In this document: piece by piece, positions 19,120 to 27,436 of the stretch
Layout: the number at the start of each line of letters is the position of its first letter
Numbering within the stretch: the first letter of the stretch is position 1
NCBI GenBank assembly: GCA_963851215.1
Contig: CAWKOG010000017.1
Span: 62,001 to 126,000 of the forward strand
Direction of reading: 5' to 3'
DNA from: DATKFM01 sp963851215
GTDB lineage: Bacteria; Pseudomonadota; Alphaproteobacteria; Dongiales; Dongiaceae
Length of the DNA: 64,000 nucleotides
Notes under the pieces: generated by a model
Seen by the model: only the letters and a program-made list of their open reading frames with translations
What the model was told of the DNA's origin: nothing
Databases searched by the model: none
Position numbers and translations under genes: made by a program

Positions 19120-19756
19120 GGAATCGACGCAATAACGGCACCAGGTTCGCAGCGAGACTTGTAGGGGCGGGTTTCAAACCCGCCCCTCTCTCCGCGGGCA
19201 CGGCATTCGGATTTTCGCGATCAAAATGCCAACGCTGCGGATTCGTTTCGATGTACTCGCGAATCCAACTCAGTGACTCTTCATTGCGAATGACATGCTC
19301 ATAATAATTCCGCTGCCAAACCGCCTCTTTCTTGCTTCGCCGCTGGTTGATTTGACGCGATGAGAACGTCTTAAAGGCTCTGACGACTTCCGCCAAAGAA
19401 TGGCGTCTCGCCGATTTTTCTTGGGAGCCCGATCTTTCCGTTAGAGCGATGATCCCATGAACATGATTTGGCATGACGACAAAGCTATCCAATTCGACAT
19501 GCGGATAGCGATCGGGCAATTCATACCAAGCGGCCTCGGCAATAATGCCGAGACGGTTCGGACGCATTTCCTCTCCGACAATTCGCCCGAACAGACACAT
19601 ACGCCGATATGTGCAAATGGTGATGAAATACATCCCGACGCTGCTGTAATCATATTCGAGTAGCCGAAGGCGCTTCCTGCGCGGTTTTTCATCGCCAGTC
19701 GCCAGGGCGGGTTTGAAACCCGCCCCTACAAGATTCTGTGCGTCTTCTTTCGACAT
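18641..19756 (-). CDS. RAYT (REP-associated tyrosine transposase), runs on into dnaE2
   Basis: The domain part is a Y1/HUH transposase of the IS200-like RAYT family. It has RKRLRLLEYDY...GMYFITICTYRR, the HUH motif in VMPNHVHGI, and the C-terminal VWQRNYYEHVIRNEESLSWIREYIETNP, including the Tyr-containing helix. The domain is confined to about 19200-19700. The frame is open through both flanking REPs, which it translates as VGAGFKPAL and GAGLKPAPT, and then overlaps the first 479 bp of dnaE2 in another frame before stopping at 18641. The tail is therefore unlike the family. An ATG at 19692 in another frame is an alternative start if a base is missing. Such enzymes are thought to mobilise REP palindromes. 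Confidence 0.8.
   Translation of the reverse strand: MSKEDAQNLVGAGFKPALATGDEKPRRKRLRLLEYDYSSVGMYFITICTYRRMCLFGRIVGEEMRPNRLGIIAEAAWYELPDRYPHVELDSFVVMPNHVHGIIALTERSGSQEKSARRHSLAEVVRAFKTFSSRQINQRRSKKEAVWQRNYYEHVIRNEESLSWIREYIETNPQRWHFDRENPNAVPAERGAGLKPAPTSLAANLVPLLRRFHDRLRRIADAYQLHLPAGGVASAGTGASRVGARHGGVRRHGPQYAGRCGARSCGGEGAGRALHRRRAAGSAGRAQPAGLSHRPRRLWPPVEIAHHRPPPRAEGRVPSDARRRHGPWRGTDLHRAAAGRRYGETRGHASRSRRCLPAPCLSGGALSLPRR
19161..19729. mobile_element. RAYT unit bounded by inverted REP palindromes
   Basis: REPs at 19161-19186 (starting GTAGGGGCGGGTTTC) and 19704-19729 (ending AAACCCGCCCCTAC) flank the transposase domain in inverted orientation. The outer ends are the same as those of the small element at 7053-7146, which fits an autonomous unit and a non-autonomous derivative. 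No target-site duplication was recognised. Confidence 0.75.
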
Positions 19757-19767
19757 CCGTTCACCCC

Positions 19768-20187
19768 CTACGCAAACGCTTCCGGCGGGATATGCACGAG
19801 TTCGAACTTCATGCCGTCGGGGTCGGCGAAGTAGACGGCGTAATAGCCGCGCACATATTCGTACTCGGCCGGCGTATCGATCACGGTGGCGCTGATCTTG
19901 CGCAGCAGCTTATGCAGATCGTCGACCTCCTTCCGGCTGTCGGCGTTGAAGGCGAAATGATGGAAGCCCGGCGCGTAGCGCTGATGGGTCACGCCCGCGA
20001 GATCCGGCTTCGCCTGCCAGAGATTGATCGAGCAGAAACTGGCGTCGGACAACCACAGCGTCATCTCCGGGCTGTCCTCCACTTTGGCGTAGCCGAGGAA
20101 TTCCAGCACCGGCGCGTAGAACGCCGCTTCGGAAACCCTGAGATTGCGCAAGGTGAGCGCCAGATAATTCATCGTGCCGAGCGCCAT
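19768..20187 (-). CDS. VOC family (glyoxalase/dioxygenase-like) protein
   Basis: A protein of about 139 residues with a vicinal oxygen chelate fold: MNYLALTLRNLRVSEAAFYAPVLEFLGY, then GFHHFAFNADSRKEVDDLHKLL, and a closing YYAVYFADPDGMKFELVHIP. His in HHFAF and Glu in KFELVH are the usual metal-ligand positions. Start ATG 20187 is preferred because GGAGGAG lies just before it; ATG 20202 is in frame. It sits 28 bp downstream of imuB on the same strand, so it may be transcribed with the SOS cassette. Its substrate is unknown. Confidence 0.85.
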   Translation of the reverse strand: MALGTMNYLALTLRNLRVSEAAFYAPVLEFLGYAKVEDSPEMTLWLSDASFCSINLWQAKPDLAGVTHQRYAPGFHHFAFNADSRKEVDDLHKLLRKISATVIDTPAEYEYVRGYYAVYFADPDGMKFELVHIPPEAFA

Positions 20188-20215
20188 GAGCTCCTCCTCC
20201 ATTGCAGCCAGCTAT

Positions 20216-21889
20216 TCACGAAAACAATCCATGCAGGTACCAGCGGCCGTCCTCCGGCGGCAGGCCTTCGCGGAACAGCCAGAAGCGGCGGCCGTCCTCG
20301 CCCTCGACGCGGAAGTAATCGCGCCAGCGCCGCGATGAATCTTCCGGCCGCCACCATTCCGGCTCCAGGCGCTCCGGCCCTTCGGCGCGGCGGACGCGGT
20401 GCAGGCGCGACTGCCAGCGGAACATGATCGGCGGATGGTCGGGCAGCAGCGCCATCGCCTCGACCGGATGGGGCCGCGGGAACAGCCGCAGCGGCCGCGG
20501 CGGCAAGGGCGGCCAGGCCGACGCCTGTCCCTCGGCGAACGGCGCGACGGCGGCCACCGCGCGCTCGGGGATGTGACTCTCCCGCGGCACGAGGCGGCGG
20601 ACATTGGCGAAGCCCAGGCGGTTGGCGAGGGTGTCGATCAGCGGCGCAAGAGCCAACTCTTTGGTCTCAACCCCCCTCCCTAACCCTCCCCCGCAAGGGG
20701 GGAGGGAAAGAGGAGCGCTCTGGCTTCTTTCCCCTCCCCTCGCGGGAGGGGGTAGGGGGAGGGATTTCTTCAGCACCATCTGCAGCGCGGTCAGCGGTTC
20801 CGTCTTCGCCGCCGCCAGCGCCATCGCCTCGATGCCGAAGCCGGGGTCGATCTTTTCGATCTGTTGCGCAAACAGCCGCTGCAGGGCCGCGGCGTCGCGG
20901 CTCGGCCGGCTGGTGCCGATGGCCAGCCGCTGCAGGCTGCCATCGACGCGGTAGAGGGCAAGCTCCAGCCGCCGCAGGCCCTGTTGCGCCTTCTCCAGCC
21001 GGCGGCAGAGATCATGCAGCAGCCGCTGCAGCACCGTGGCGATGGACTCGGCGGTGCTGATCGGCTCGGCCAGCGGTTGGAAGCTGCGGAAGAGGGCCGC
21101 CGGCGGCGCGGGCGAAATCGGCTCGTCGATGCCGCCGAGGGCCTGCTCCAGGCGCCGCAGCGGCAGACCGCCGAAGCGCCGCGCCAGCCCGGCCCGCGGC
21201 AAGCCCAGCAGATCGCCGATAGCATAGAGCCCCAGCCGCTCCAGCTCCGCCGCCATCGCCGGCGGCAGACGAAGCGCCGCCACCGGCAGCCGGTCCAGCG
21301 CCGGGCGCGACACATCCTCCGGCACGATCCAGCCGCGGCCGCCAAGAATTTTTTCCAGCGTCATGCTGGGCCGGCCATCGATGAAGCGGGAAACCGCCCA
21401 GGCGGCGCCCGGCGTATCGGCGACAGCGGCGCGGGCGCGATAGCCGAACCGCTCCAGCCGCAGCAGCAGATCGGACAAGAGCGCCGCCTCGCCGCCGAAC
21501 AGATGGGCACAGCCGGTGATATCGAGCCAGAGCCCTGCGCCGCCGCCGGCGTTCAGGCCTTCCTCGGCTGTCTCCGCCGCCGTCCAGGGGGTGTAGCGGG
21601 TCGCCCAGTCCGCCAGCCGCCGCAGCATCGCGCCATCGCCGGCCGGATCGGCCGGATGGATCTGCAACTCCGGCAGCAGCGCCCGCGCATCGGCCAGCGG
21701 CATGTCAGGCGCGGCTCCGCCGGCCGCGGCCCGCTCGTCGACCGCCGTCAGGATGGCGCGGCCCGCCACCTCCCGCATCGTCACCAGCGGCGAGGCGGAC
21801 CGGCGCGCGCTGGCCGCGTCACGCCCCAGCTTGTGCCGCAGCCGGTCCGTCGCGAACCGGGGCAGCCATAGCGAGATCACCCGCCGCAT
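20216..21889 (-). CDS. imuB: ImuB, Y-family polymerase-like mutasome protein
   Basis: The 557-residue protein starts MRRVISLWLPRFATDRL as ImuB proteins do. It continues with Y-family-like domains: DERAAAGGAAPDMPLADARALLP, LWLDITGCAHLFGGEAALL, AVADTPGAAWAVSRF, and the HhH-like ELERLGLYAIGDLLGLPRAGLARRFG. ImuB is catalytically weak and bridges ImuA, the beta clamp and DnaE2. Residues about 375-407 (LPLPPPARGGE...PCGGGLGRGV) come from a C/G-rich repeat lying in frame inside the gene (20670-20764). The start overlaps imuA by 71 bp, indicating translational coupling. The C-terminal part is intact. Confidence 0.9.
   Translation of the reverse strand: MRRVISLWLPRFATDRLRHKLGRDAASARRSASPLVTMREVAGRAILTAVDERAAAGGAAPDMPLADARALLPELQIHPADPAGDGAMLRRLADWATRYTPWTAAETAEEGLNAGGGAGLWLDITGCAHLFGGEAALLSDLLLRLERFGYRARAAVADTPGAAWAVSRFIDGRPSMTLEKILGGRGWIVPEDVSRPALDRLPVAALRLPPAMAAELERLGLYAIGDLLGLPRAGLARRFGGLPLRRLEQALGGIDEPISPAPPAALFRSFQPLAEPISTAESIATVLQRLLHDLCRRLEKAQQGLRRLELALYRVDGSLQRLAIGTSRPSRDAAALQRLFAQQIEKIDPGFGIEAMALAAAKTEPLTALQMVLKKSLPLPPPARGGERSQSAPLSLPPCGGGLGRGVETKELALAPLIDTLANRLGFANVRRLVPRESHIPERAVAAVAPFAEGQASAWPPLPPRPLRLFPRPHPVEAMALLPDHPPIMFRWQSRLHRVRRAEGPERLEPEWWRPEDSSRRWRDYFRVEGEDGRRFWLFREGLPPEDGRWYLHGLFS
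20670..20764. repeat. Dispersed inverted repeat inside imuB coding sequence
   Basis: A pair of inverted copies of the C/G-rich motif (CCCCCCTCCCTAACCCTCCC with its complementary arm, and the reverse copy ending GGGGGTAGGGGGAGGG) lies wholly within imuB and keeps the frame open. It adds about 32 residues rich in Pro and Gly. The same repeat family is intergenic at 15619-15834 and 50732-50868. Confidence 0.8.
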
Positions 21890-22595
21890 GGCGCCATGCT
21901 CCTTCCTGCCAAGAGAGGGTCCAGGTCCCCGGCCGGCCGCCGCGGCAGCGCAGCAGTTCCGCCTGCCAGCAGGGAGCGTCCAGCCAGGGTTGAGAACCGC
22001 CGCCTATCCCTTCGCCGCCGGGCGCCGCGGTAATGCGCCAGCGGGTGGCGGCCACCGCCGCCGCGCCGTCGGCGGACACGCCGGTGCGCAGCAGGAAGGT
22101 GGTCACGCCGCCGGTCTCGCTGGCCAGCTGCAGCCGCCGGGCCGCCGTCAGGGAAAGCCGGTCCACCTCGCCCACCACGGCGGCGAGGGCGCCGCACCGC
22201 GCTCCCTCCTCCATCGCCCACAGGCCATCGGCCGTCCGTTCCGTGGTCGCCAGGATCAGCCGCGCCGGATCCAGCCCGGCCGCCGCCAGACCCGGTCCAT
22301 AGAGATCGGGCCGGGGCAGGCACCAGAGGATGGCGCCCCGCCCGCCCGCCACTCCGGCAGCCAGGGCGGCCACAAAGCCTGTCGCCGCTCCATCGCCGGC
22401 CGTGCCGATCACCTCATGGAGGCAACCGGTGGCCAGACCGCCCCCCAGGGCCCGGTCCAGCGCCGGCAGGCCCAGGGGATAAGCCGGCCGCGGCTGCCCG
22501 CCGGCCCGTTCCAGGACCCGGAGCTGCTGACGCAACTGGCCGATATCGGGGCGCTTTTTCTCTTCCACCTTATTTTCTGCAGGCAATTCCAACAT
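21819..22595 (-). CDS. imuA: ImuA, RecA-like mutagenesis protein
   Basis: The 258-residue protein is a RecA/SulA-like ImuA. It has a short N-terminal region, then YPLGLPALDRALGGGLATGCLHEVIG as the family's hallmark, WCLPRPDLYGPGLAAAGLDPARLILATTE, and ALAAVVGEVDRLSLTAARRLQLASETGGVTTFLLR. ImuA works with ImuB and DnaE2 in SOS-induced translesion synthesis. It is the first gene of the cassette: a LexA box lies 59 bp upstream of the start, and imuB follows with a 71-bp overlap. The N-terminal Lys/Glu-rich segment before DIGQLRQQLRVLE is short but normal. Confidence 0.9.
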   Translation of the reverse strand: MLELPAENKVEEKKRPDIGQLRQQLRVLERAGGQPRPAYPLGLPALDRALGGGLATGCLHEVIGTAGDGAATGFVAALAAGVAGGRGAILWCLPRPDLYGPGLAAAGLDPARLILATTERTADGLWAMEEGARCGALAAVVGEVDRLSLTAARRLQLASETGGVTTFLLRTGVSADGAAAVAATRWRITAAPGGEGIGGGSQPWLDAPCWQAELLRCRGGRPGTWTLSWQEGAWRHAAGDLAMAAPVRDGPAAAQAGA

Positions 22596-22653
22596 GGTTT
22601 TCCGTCCCGGCCGGCAGGCAAACCCGCCCGCCTGATATCTGATGGTCTTATAT

Positions 22654-22668
22654 GTTCTTGTTTTGTTC
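22654..22668. promoter_or_regulatory. LexA box (alphaproteobacterial SOS box)
   Basis: GTTCTTGTTTTGTTC matches the alphaproteobacterial LexA consensus GTTC-N7-GTTC exactly. It lies upstream of imuA on the coding-strand side and should make imuA-imuB, and perhaps the genes through dnaE2, damage inducible. Confidence 0.85.
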
Positions 22669-22793
22669 TATTAGAGCCGGAGACGATATCGGAGTCAAGC
22701 GGCCGGGTTCGAGCCCCGTGACAGAAAACCGCCATCCCCCGTCTCCGTGGAGGCAGCCAACAACCCAATCCTGAATTGATGAATTACAGGCCG

Positions 22794-23159
22794 CTAATCG
22801 CGGACCGCAGGCGCCACATCGCCCTGCTTATCGCCACGGGTTTCCAGCATCACGCCCTGGCGCATCGCCTCGGCCTCGAGCTGACCGGTCAACGCCAGAA
22901 AGCACATGCGGATATCGGAAACTGCACCCCAGAACGGATTAACCAAGATCAGCGGCTGATTGCCTTCGATGGTCCAATGCGACAGCACGGCGACCACATA
23001 ACCCAGGGCGATGCCCAGCGGGAACAGCCAAAAAATACCTGTTGCCAGCGCAATGACAGCCCCGGAAACGCCGATCGCGGTCGCGATATAGTGCAGGACG
23101 CGAGTCCCCGCCCGCTGATGCGCTTGCAGATACATTGGCCAAAAACGCTTAAACCCCAC
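22794..23159 (-). CDS. Mpo1-like / DUF962 membrane protein
   Basis: The 121-residue protein matches the Mpo1-like (DUF962) family. It has the N-terminal RFWPMYLQAHQRAGTRVLHYIAT with a conserved His, two membrane segments (IGVSGAVIALATGIFWLFP and GIALGYVVAVLSHW), then HWTIEGNQPLILVNPFWGAVSDIRM with the conserved His and Asn-Pro. The yeast member is a 2-hydroxy fatty acid dioxygenase; bacterial roles are less clear. The start is GTG 23159, five bases after GGGAGG. It is separate from imuA, divided by about 200 bp that include the LexA box. Confidence 0.85.
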   Translation of the reverse strand: MGFKRFWPMYLQAHQRAGTRVLHYIATAIGVSGAVIALATGIFWLFPLGIALGYVVAVLSHWTIEGNQPLILVNPFWGAVSDIRMCFLALTGQLEAEAMRQGVMLETRGDKQGDVAPAVRD

Positions 23160-23285
23160 GACAACCTCCCGACCTTACATAGCTTATATTGGGGATAATT
23201 CTAACGCCAACAAGCGCCCCAACCAAACATAAACTCTTCCACCATCTTCCGATTCCCGGATTAAGCGCGGATTACGGCAAATCGT

Positions 23286-24062
23286 TCAGCGGCCGTGAAA
23301 CAGCGGCCGCGACTTCGCCAGAAAAGCCTGAACGCCATTCCGGTAATCATCGCTACCGCAAATGGCATAGCCTTCCCGCAACTCCGCCACCGACAGCGGA
23401 CGCGGATCGAGCAGCCGGCGAACCGCTCGCTTGTGCCAGCGATGGGAGAGCGGCGCGCCATCGGCGATCCGCCGCGCCGCCGCCAGCGCTTCCTCCGCCA
23501 GGCGGTCGTCGGGAATAACACGAGTGACCAAGCCTTTCTCCCGCGCTTCCGCCGCGTCGAACATGCGGCCTTCCAGCAGGATCTCCAACGCTGTCGCCGC
23601 GCCGACCAATTCCGCCAGCGCCGCCAGCTCCGGATAGGGCAGGCCGACGCCCATGCGCTGAATCGGAATGCCGAAGCGGCTGCCCGCCGCCGCCAGCCTG
23701 ATATCGCAGTGGATGGCGATTTCCAGCCCGGCGCCCGCGCACGCGCCGTGGATCTGCGCCAGAGTCGGCACGGCACAGGCGCGCATGGCGAGCAGCGCAT
23801 CGCCCATAATGCCGGCATAGGCCTCGGCCGCTGCGGGCGTATGCCGCTCCGTCGCGAACTCCGCCAGATCGGCGCCGGCGCCGAAGGCCGCGCCATTGCC
23901 CCTGATGACGACACAGCGAACGCCGTCATCCGCGGCGATCTCATCCATCACGGCCGACAGCCGCCGCCACATCGCCTTGTCCAGAGCGTTCAATTTGTCG
24001 GGCCGGTTCAGCACGACGAATGCCAGATCGCCGTCGCGCGTCAGCTCGATGACATCGGCCAT
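23286..24062 (-). CDS. Enoyl-CoA hydratase/isomerase (crotonase) family protein
   Basis: The 258-residue protein has the crotonase fold: LNRPDKLNALDKAMW, the oxyanion-hole segment GAAFGAGADLAEF, and the second oxyanion element HGACAGAGLEIAIHCD with an acidic catalytic candidate, followed by RFGIPIQRMGVGLPYPELAALAELVG. The family hydrates, isomerises or cleaves acyl-CoA thioesters. The precise reaction cannot be read from the motifs. The start ATG 24062 has GGAGG seven bases upstream. It is divergent from pyrE, with 142 bp between them. Confidence 0.9.
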   Translation of the reverse strand: MADVIELTRDGDLAFVVLNRPDKLNALDKAMWRRLSAVMDEIAADDGVRCVVIRGNGAAFGAGADLAEFATERHTPAAAEAYAGIMGDALLAMRACAVPTLAQIHGACAGAGLEIAIHCDIRLAAAGSRFGIPIQRMGVGLPYPELAALAELVGAATALEILLEGRMFDAAEAREKGLVTRVIPDDRLAEEALAAARRIADGAPLSHRWHKRAVRRLLDPRPLSVAELREGYAICGSDDYRNGVQAFLAKSRPLFHGR

Positions 24063-24204
24063 GAGGCCACCTCCGAATCAGTGTTCTATCCTTAAGTCTA
24101 TGCGTGGATCGCCGATGCGTCATGAGCCGCGAACGCCGCGAAAGCCGCATTGCAGCCCGCGCCGATTGCCGTTAGGAAGGTCGCGATTTTCCAGGGAGAC
24201 GCCG

Positions 24205-24897
24205 TTGACCGCCGATTCGAGCTTCGCCGCCGATGCCGCCCGTACGACCGCGCGCATCCTGCTGGAGATTGCCGCCGTGCATTTCCGGCCGCAACAGCCC
24301 TTCATCCTGACTTCCGGCCGCGCCAGCCCCGTCTATATCGACTGCCGCAAGATCATCTCCTTCCCCCGCGCGCGGCGGAAGATCATGGAACTCGCCGTCG
24401 GGTTGATCGAGCGCGAGGTCGGATTCGAATCGCTCGATGCCGTCGCCGGCGGCGAGACCGCGGGCATACCCTTCGCCGCCTGGATCGCCGATCTGCTCGA
24501 CCTGCCCATGCTCTATATCCGCAAGAAGCCGAAGGGCTTCGGCCGCGGCGCGCAGATCGAAGGCGACATGAAAGCCGGTGCGCGCTGCCTGCTGGTGGAA
24601 GACCTGGCCACCGACGGCGGCAGCAAGGTGAACTTCGTCAACGCCATTCGCGACGGCGACGGCCAGATTGCCCATGCCTTCGTCGTGTTTCATTATGGCA
24701 TCTTCCCGCAAAGCCTGGAGACCCTGGGCAAACTCGGCGTCAAGCTGCACGGCCTCGCCACCTGGTGGGATATGCTGGAGGCGGCGAAGGCTACCGGTCT
24801 GCTGAGCGGGCCGGACGCCACGGAAGTTCGCGCTTTTCTGGAGAATCCCGAGGGCTGGTCGTCAGCCCATGGCGGCAAGGTCGCCGCGCAAGCTTAG
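24205..24897 (+). CDS. pyrE: Orotate phosphoribosyltransferase
   Basis: The protein transfers the ribosyl phosphate of PRPP to orotate in pyrimidine synthesis. Typical marks are FILTSGRASPVYIDCRKI, IYIRKKPKGFGRGAQIEG as the catalytic Lys-rich loop, and the PRPP-binding motif CLLVEDLATDGGSK. The start is TTG 24205, seven bases after AGGGAG, and gives 230 residues, close to the family norm. The stop overlaps the convergent membrane-protein stop by four bases (TTAG at 24894-24897). Confidence 0.95.
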   Translation: MTADSSFAADAARTTARILLEIAAVHFRPQQPFILTSGRASPVYIDCRKIISFPRARRKIMELAVGLIEREVGFESLDAVAGGETAGIPFAAWIADLLDLPMLYIRKKPKGFGRGAQIEGDMKAGARCLLVEDLATDGGSKVNFVNAIRDGDGQIAHAFVVFHYGIFPQSLETLGKLGVKLHGLATWWDMLEAAKATGLLSGPDATEVRAFLENPEGWSSAHGGKVAAQA

Positions 24898-25490
24898 GCC
24901 GGGGATCGCCGCGGCAGCGCCGTTCCCAGCGCCGCGCCATAGCCGGCTTGCCAGAAACCATAGAGCAGCAGGAATCCCCGGCCCCAGGAACTGTTGTCCT
25001 CGATGGCAACATGGAGCAAGGCGCCCAGCGCCGTTCCCGCCGCCACCATCAGCAGGCATGGCCAGAGTTGCCGCGTAGACGGCAGGAGCGCCAGCGACGA
25101 CATTGTCAGACAGGCCGCGCCGATCAATCCGGCCGCCATGCCCAGGAACGCCGCGCTGTCGATCGTGTCGATCATGTTCGCGGCAAAATTCGTGGCGATG
25201 AAATTCGAGACCGTTGCCGCGGCGATGTAGGCCACGGCTCGGCCGGCGCTGACCAGCCCGAACCGCACCAGCGCAAGGCCGACCGCATTGCCGAATATGA
25301 AGCCGGGAACCAGGGTGAGATGGCCAAAGGACAGATCCCAGCCGGCAATTGAAGCATGGGCATCCAATCCGATCAGCGGTTCCCAGACGAAGCTGATGAC
25401 GAGCCAGACCAGGATCCCGGCCGCAAGCCCGACAAGGCCAACGGCCACCACATTGCGAATCAAAGGCGGGACTTTGACCGATACTGGCAT
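24894..25490 (-). CDS. Integral membrane protein of unknown function
   Basis: The protein has about 198 residues from ATG 25490 (MPVSVKVPPLIRNVVAVG). It has about five membrane segments, among them NVVAVGLVGLAAGILVWLVISFVW, LTLVPGFIFGNAVGLALVRFGLV, AVAYIAAATVSNFIATNFAAN, AFLGMAAGLIGAACLTMSSLALL and LWPCLLMVAAGTALGALLHVAI. The open frame extends upstream to 25595, but the extra residues are Arg/Ser-rich and unlikely. No family is recognised. The stop is shared in a four-base overlap with pyrE on the other strand. Confidence 0.65.
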   Translation of the reverse strand: MPVSVKVPPLIRNVVAVGLVGLAAGILVWLVISFVWEPLIGLDAHASIAGWDLSFGHLTLVPGFIFGNAVGLALVRFGLVSAGRAVAYIAAATVSNFIATNFAANMIDTIDSAAFLGMAAGLIGAACLTMSSLALLPSTRQLWPCLLMVAAGTALGALLHVAIEDNSSWGRGFLLLYGFWQAGYGAALGTALPRRSPA

Positions 25491-25624
25491 TGGCGCTTCC
25501 ACGATACTCCCCGTTGCGGGAGCGATGACCCAAAGGGGCGATGACCCAATGGGGCGATGACAGGAGACGCTCCCACGGATTACTCTCAGCGGCAAGAACG
25601 CAAGGTCGGAAGGGCTTCGACACG

Positions 25625-27384
25625 ATGGCGGGATGGCATGGCTGGCGAATCACCTTGGCCTGGCGGCGGACAGCAGTCCCATTCGCGCTGCTGCTGACGA
25701 TCGGCGCGGGCTTGTGGAGCCCGCCGGCCGCCGGCCGCGATCAGCTGGTCATCGGCGTCACCCAATATCCGTCGACGCTGCACCCGAACATCGAATTCGA
25801 TGCTGGCGAAGAGCTACGTCCTGGGCTTCACCATGCGGCCCTTCACCACCTATGACGAGAATTGGCAGTTGATCTGCATGCTCTGCACCGAGCTGCCGGC
25901 GCTCGAAAAAGGCAGCGCCAAGGTCGAGGAGATCCCGCCGGAGGCCCAGGCCGCGATGGCCGAGCGTCCGATGTGCAAGACCATGGACCCGGCGCTGCGC
26001 GGCAAGGGCATTGCCGTCACCTATGCGATCCAGCCCAACGCCACCTGGGGCGACGGCACGCCGATCACCACCGACGATGTCCTGTTCACCTATGAAGTGG
26101 GCAAGCATCCCCAGAGCGGCATCAGCAATGCGGAACTTTATAAGCGCATCCTCAAGATCGACGTAATCGACAAGAAGACCTTCACGATGCATTTCGACCG
26201 CGTCGATTTCGAACTATGCGGGCATCAACGATTTCCAGCTCGTGCCGGCCCATCTGGAGCGCGAGGCCTTCGCCGATCCCGCCGAGTATCCCAAGCGCAG
26301 CAGGTATGTGACCGACCCGACCAACCCCGGACTCTGGTTCGGGCCCTATCGGGTGACGCAGGTGGAGCCGGGCGCCGACATCGTGCTGGAAGCAAACCCC
26401 ACCTGGTGGGGCAAGGCGCCGCAAATCAAGCGCATCGTCATCAAGACGGTGGAGAACACCGCCGCACTGGAGGCCAATCTACTGTCGGGCGCCATCGACT
26501 ACATCTCCGGCGAGGCCGGCCTGACCATCGATCAGGCGATCGCTTTCGAGCAGCGGCACGGCAGCGAGTACAACATCATCTATAAGCCCGTGCTGTTCTA
26601 CGAACATCTGACGCCCAATCACGACAATCCGGTCCTCGGCGACAAGCGGGTGCGGCAGGCGCTGCTCTATGCGCTCGATCGCGCGGCGATCACGCAACAG
26701 CTATTCGGCGGCCGGCAGGAAGTGGCGCTGACCAATGTCAGCCCGCTGGACTGGATCTTCACGCCGGAGGTGCGGCAATACGCCCACGATCCGGCGCAGG
26801 CGGCCCAACTGCTGGACGAGGCCGGCTGGAAACTCGGCGATGACGGCCTGCGCCACAACGCCGCCGGCGAAGCGCTGCAGCTCGATCTCATGACCACGGC
26901 CGGCGACCGCACGCGGGAACTGGTGGAGCAGGTGCTGCAGAGCCAGTGGAAAGCCATTGGCGCCGATGTGCGGATCAAGAACGAGCCGGCGCGCGTCTTG
27001 TTCGGCCAGACGCTGAGCGATCGGCAATTTTCGGGGCTGGTGCTGTTCGCGTTCCTGAGCTCGCCGGAAAACGTGCCCTTCACCACGCTGCATTCCACGA
27101 TGATCCCCACCAAGGAGAACGGCGGCGCCGGGCAGAACTATGGCGGCTTCAAGAATCCGGCCTTCGACGATCTGATCGATTGCCTGGAAGTCGAACCCAA
27201 CCGCGAGAAGCGCGGGGCGATGTGGCACCAACTGCAGCAGCTCTATGCCGAGGAGCTGCCGGACCTGCCGCTCTATTTCCGCTCCCAGGCTTTCATCCTG
27301 CCGAAGTGGCTGTCGGGCGTGCGGCCGACGGGCCATCAATACGGCTCGACCCTGTGGTCGGAGGATTGGGCGATCAATGATTAG
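25625..27384 (+). CDS. ABC transporter substrate-binding protein, family 5 (two frame breaks)
   Basis: This is a periplasmic peptide/nickel-type (SBP_bac_5) binding protein. A signal peptide (AVPFALLLTIGAGLWSPPAAG) is followed by LVIGVTQYPSTLHPNIE. One extra base near 25798 shifts the frame to SMLAKSYVLGFTMRPFTTYD. A second near 26211 shifts it to NYAGINDFQLVPAHLEREAF, which runs to the stop at 27384. The family's middle (GPYRVTQVEPGADIVLEANPTWWGKAP, GDKRVRQALLYALDRAAI) and C-terminal WLSGVRPTGHQYGSTLWSEDW are clear. The repaired protein would have about 585 residues. It is followed by two permease genes but no ATPase genes in the window. Confidence 0.85.
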
Positions 27385-27436
27385 CGGCGCCGCGACGACG
27401 GACACCAGATGAGCCGCGACGCCTGAACCTGCGCCG

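Noticed and set aside
22700..22745. tRNA-like T-arm (CGGGTTCGAGCCCCG) near imuA
   Set aside because: Only the T-loop resembles a tRNA; no acceptor stem, D-arm or anticodon arm can be folded around it.
25541..27384. Three separate short transporter genes
   Set aside because: The pieces align in order to one SBP_bac_5 protein and join with two single-base deletions, so they are one gene.
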